This document shows, in pieces, positions 17,433 through 18,859 of a stretch of 18,859 nucleotides of DNA. Position numbers and translations under genes: made by a program. Origin of the DNA: Jaenimonas drosophilae (lineage: Eukaryota > Euglenozoa > Kinetoplastea > Trypanosomatida > Trypanosomatidae); NCBI GenBank assembly GCA_030849065.1, contig JASAON010001380.1, forward strand, positions 1 through 18,859, given 5' to 3'. A model generated the notes under the pieces. It saw only the letters and a program-made list of their open reading frames with translations. It was not told the origin of the DNA and did no database searches. The stretch's first letter is position 1; the number at the start of each line of letters is the position of its first letter.

Positions 17433-17518
17433 CCTCAGTCATCTCGTACGCGTTTGGCAGCCCAGTGTTCTCTCCACTGGGTACCCACTTCTTCGTAGGT
17501 TGTACGAGATGACTGAGG
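17433..17518 (+). repeat. Nested inverted repeat: 17-bp outer stem, 7-bp inner stem
   Basis: Outer arms 17433-17449 (CCTCAGTCATCTCGTAC) and 17502-17518 are exact reverse complements over 17 bases. Inside, 17461-17467 (CCCAGTG) pairs with 17475-17481 (CACTGGG) around a 7-base loop. The two stems are separated by unpaired stretches of about 11 and 20 bases, giving a lower stem, an internal loop and an upper stem. It lies about 320 bases after one gene and about 225 bases before the acceptor of the next. Candidates are a structured non-coding RNA, a 3' UTR control element or a DNA cruciform. The lower-stem/pocket/upper-stem shape recalls trypanosomatid H/ACA-like RNAs, but I see no AGA box just after the 3' arm. 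Confidence 0.85.
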
Positions 17519-17710
17519 GGGGCGGAGGTCATATGTAAACCAGTCACATCACTTCATCCTGTTCTTGCGGATGTGCTGTGATGCTTCAAACACACAAATA
17601 TCATCTTCTTTTCTCACCACCACAACCTCTCTCACACACACACACAACGCATGCGTGTGGGTGGACGCACAGGTCAGTCTGATGCACGCGTGATTCACAA
17701 ACACATGCCG

Positions 17711-17745
17711 TTTCCTACCCTCCTTCTTTGTTCTCTTCTATTTAG
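17711..17745 (+). promoter_or_regulatory. Trans-splice acceptor region of the RJL GTPase gene
   Basis: This is the strongest such signal in the window: a nearly pure T/C tract at 17711-17743 ends in TTTAG, with AG at 17744-17745. The 119 bases from there to 17865 contain no ATG. The in-frame codon at 17775 is TTG, so translation should start at 17865. Confidence 0.7.
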
Positions 17746-17864
17746 AGCTGGTCTCTGTTCCATCGAAGAAGCTCTTGAGTGTGTGTCCCCCCCCTCACAC
17801 ACACACATATACACATACACCAGCCCACACTGGCATAGAACTCCCACTCACGTACAACTACACC

Positions 17865-18602
17865 ATGGCTCACAGTCTTCCACCTTCCCTAGACTTCCCA
17901 CGCATCAAGATTCTTGCCATTGGCAACGTGGGGGTTGGCAAGAGCTGCTACATCAAACGCTACTGTGAATCCCGTTTCGTCACCAAGTACATCCCCACCA
18001 TTGGCATCGACTACGGCGTGAAGAAGGTGGAGCTCAAGCCCAGCACCTTTGCCGAGCATCAGGTGCGCATCAACGGCGCGGCAGCGTGCGCCAGCGGCCT
18101 CTCCGCCCCACCCGCGGCGGTGCGCGTTAACTTCTGGGACGTCTCGGGAGGTGAAGAAGCCCAGGACGTACGGAATGAATTCTACGACGCTGCGCAGGGT
18201 GTGGTGCTCATGTACGATGTACGTGATGCGTCCAGCTTCGAGGCCCTCGACGGGTGGTGGAAGGAGCTCGGCGGGTACATCAAGCTACCCACGGCAGGGC
18301 CTGGGGATAAGGCGCCATCCCCGATAAAGCCCAGCACCACAGCCAACACACCAGCGGGCAAGATGGTGGGGAGCCTCCAGGGACGCTGCCCTGTTGTGAT
18401 TCTCTGTGCCACCAAGGTGGATGATGTTCTTGTGCAAGGGACACCGGGGACGGCCAGACGCGTCGTGACGGAGGAACAGGGGCAGAAGTGGGCGGCTGCG
18501 CATGGTGGACTGCCCTACTACGAGGTCAGCTCCAGCAGCAGCGCACAGGTGATGGAGTCCATGGACGATCTCATTTACGATGTTGTGGCCAAGTTTATGT
18601 AG
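17865..18602 (+). CDS. RJL: RJL-family small GTPase without a J domain
   Basis: This encodes 245 residues. The segment from residue 26 to 54 (KSCYIKRYC..., then TIGIDYGV) closely resembles the RJL family, whose human member RBJ/DNAJC27 carries an added J domain. None is present here. Visible motifs are the P-loop GNVGVGKS at 20-27, switch I Thr45 and the IGIDYG stretch at 46-51, WDVSGGE at 91-97, and TKVD at 183-186 in place of NKxD. There is Val at the position of Ras Gly12 and Gly at the position of Ras Gln61. Both changes suggest weak or absent GTP hydrolysis, as proposed for the family. Two insertions are seen, about 58-85 and 142-173. No C-terminal cysteine motif for prenylation is present. 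RJL proteins occur mainly in flagellated eukaryotes, so a flagellar link is plausible but not shown here. The start is the first ATG after a strong acceptor. Confidence 0.9.
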   Translation: MAHSLPPSLDFPRIKILAIGNVGVGKSCYIKRYCESRFVTKYIPTIGIDYGVKKVELKPSTFAEHQVRINGAAACASGLSAPPAAVRVNFWDVSGGEEAQDVRNEFYDAAQGVVLMYDVRDASSFEALDGWWKELGGYIKLPTAGPGDKAPSPIKPSTTANTPAGKMVGSLQGRCPVVILCATKVDDVLVQGTPGTARRVVTEEQGQKWAAAHGGLPYYEVSSSSSAQVMESMDDLIYDVVAKFM

Positions 18603-18859
18603 AGAAAACACGATCTGCATTCTGAAATTCATCTTGACGGCACATTGGGGGAGGGGAGTCAAGAAGGAGAGTACTTTCCTCGCCCCCACACCACACCACA
18701 CAGCAGACCATCTTCCTGGGTGCATCTGCACACCACAGCACCAACACACACTTTCATCCACACGCAGCACCACTCTCTGTACATGCATAACAGGATACAG
18801 TACACCAACTGAACATGCACACACTCTTCACCCCCACTCACTCATCCTTTTTGTTTTGT
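18603..18859. other. Spacer at window end
   Basis: No gene is visible in these 257 bases. It should contain the 3' UTR of the GTPase gene. The last 30 bases are pyrimidine-rich and end in a T-rich run, which could be the start of the polypyrimidine tract of a gene just outside the window. Confidence 0.5.

Larger units (their letters stand above)
17116..17710. other. Spacer before the RJL GTPase gene
   Basis: About 600 bases without a supportable gene. It holds TG and GA microsatellites (17150-17184), a T-run near 17342-17350, the long nested inverted repeat at 17433-17518 and a CA run near 17633-17645. A 72-codon ATG frame (17294-17512) spans the hairpin but has no domain. Confidence 0.6.

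Noticed and set aside
17294..17512. 72-codon ATG frame spanning the nested hairpin
   Set aside because: It has no domain; the hairpin symmetry explains the conserved-looking sequence better than coding does.

Overview
The window looks like one plus-strand polycistronic transcription unit from a trypanosomatid (Kinetoplastea). All eight protein genes lie on the + strand and none needs an intron. Each is preceded by a polypyrimidine tract followed by an AG, the expected trans-splice acceptor, and each starts at the first ATG after that AG. The spacers are full of CA/TG, CT and GA microsatellites. The calmodulin protein reads as the highly conserved trypanosomatid form. The ubiquitin-eL40 fusion sits just downstream of calmodulin, as in the known calmodulin-ubiquitin locus of Trypanosoma cruzi. 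TAA, TAG and TGA all serve as stops, so this is not a lineage with reassigned stop codons. I cannot name the genus.

Layout: 1-942 is a spacer with the splice signals of the first calmodulin gene. 943-1392 is calmodulin copy 1. 2445-2779 is calmodulin copy 2, interrupted by a single N that replaces 116 bases, most likely an assembly gap. 3702-4262 is a diverged EF-hand protein with at most one usable calcium loop. 4687-5073 is ubiquitin fused to ribosomal protein eL40. After a long 1.7-kb spacer, 6766-12738 encodes a 1990-residue P4-type ATPase (lipid flippase) with several large low-complexity insertions. 13475-14479 is an unrecognised protein with a presequence-like N-terminus, a short coiled coil and a very basic tail. 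15184-17115 is an unrecognised protein with a charged coiled coil. 17865-18602 is an RJL-family small GTPase without a J domain. The window ends in a pyrimidine-rich stretch that may lead into the next gene.

Kinetoplastid gene order does not imply a shared pathway. Still, the first block (two calmodulins, EF-hand relative, ubiquitin-eL40) is a recognisable calcium/ubiquitin housekeeping cluster, and the GTPase family at the far end has been linked by comparative genomics to flagellated cells. The most unexpected non-coding signals are two long perfect inverted repeats in spacers: 14-bp arms at 12972-13012, and 17-bp arms enclosing a second 7-bp hairpin at 17433-17518. I found no convincing tRNA, rRNA, CRISPR or transposon, and no clear novel multi-gene system. 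The best candidates for a second look are the two hairpins, the heavily expanded flippase and the unusual GTPase.
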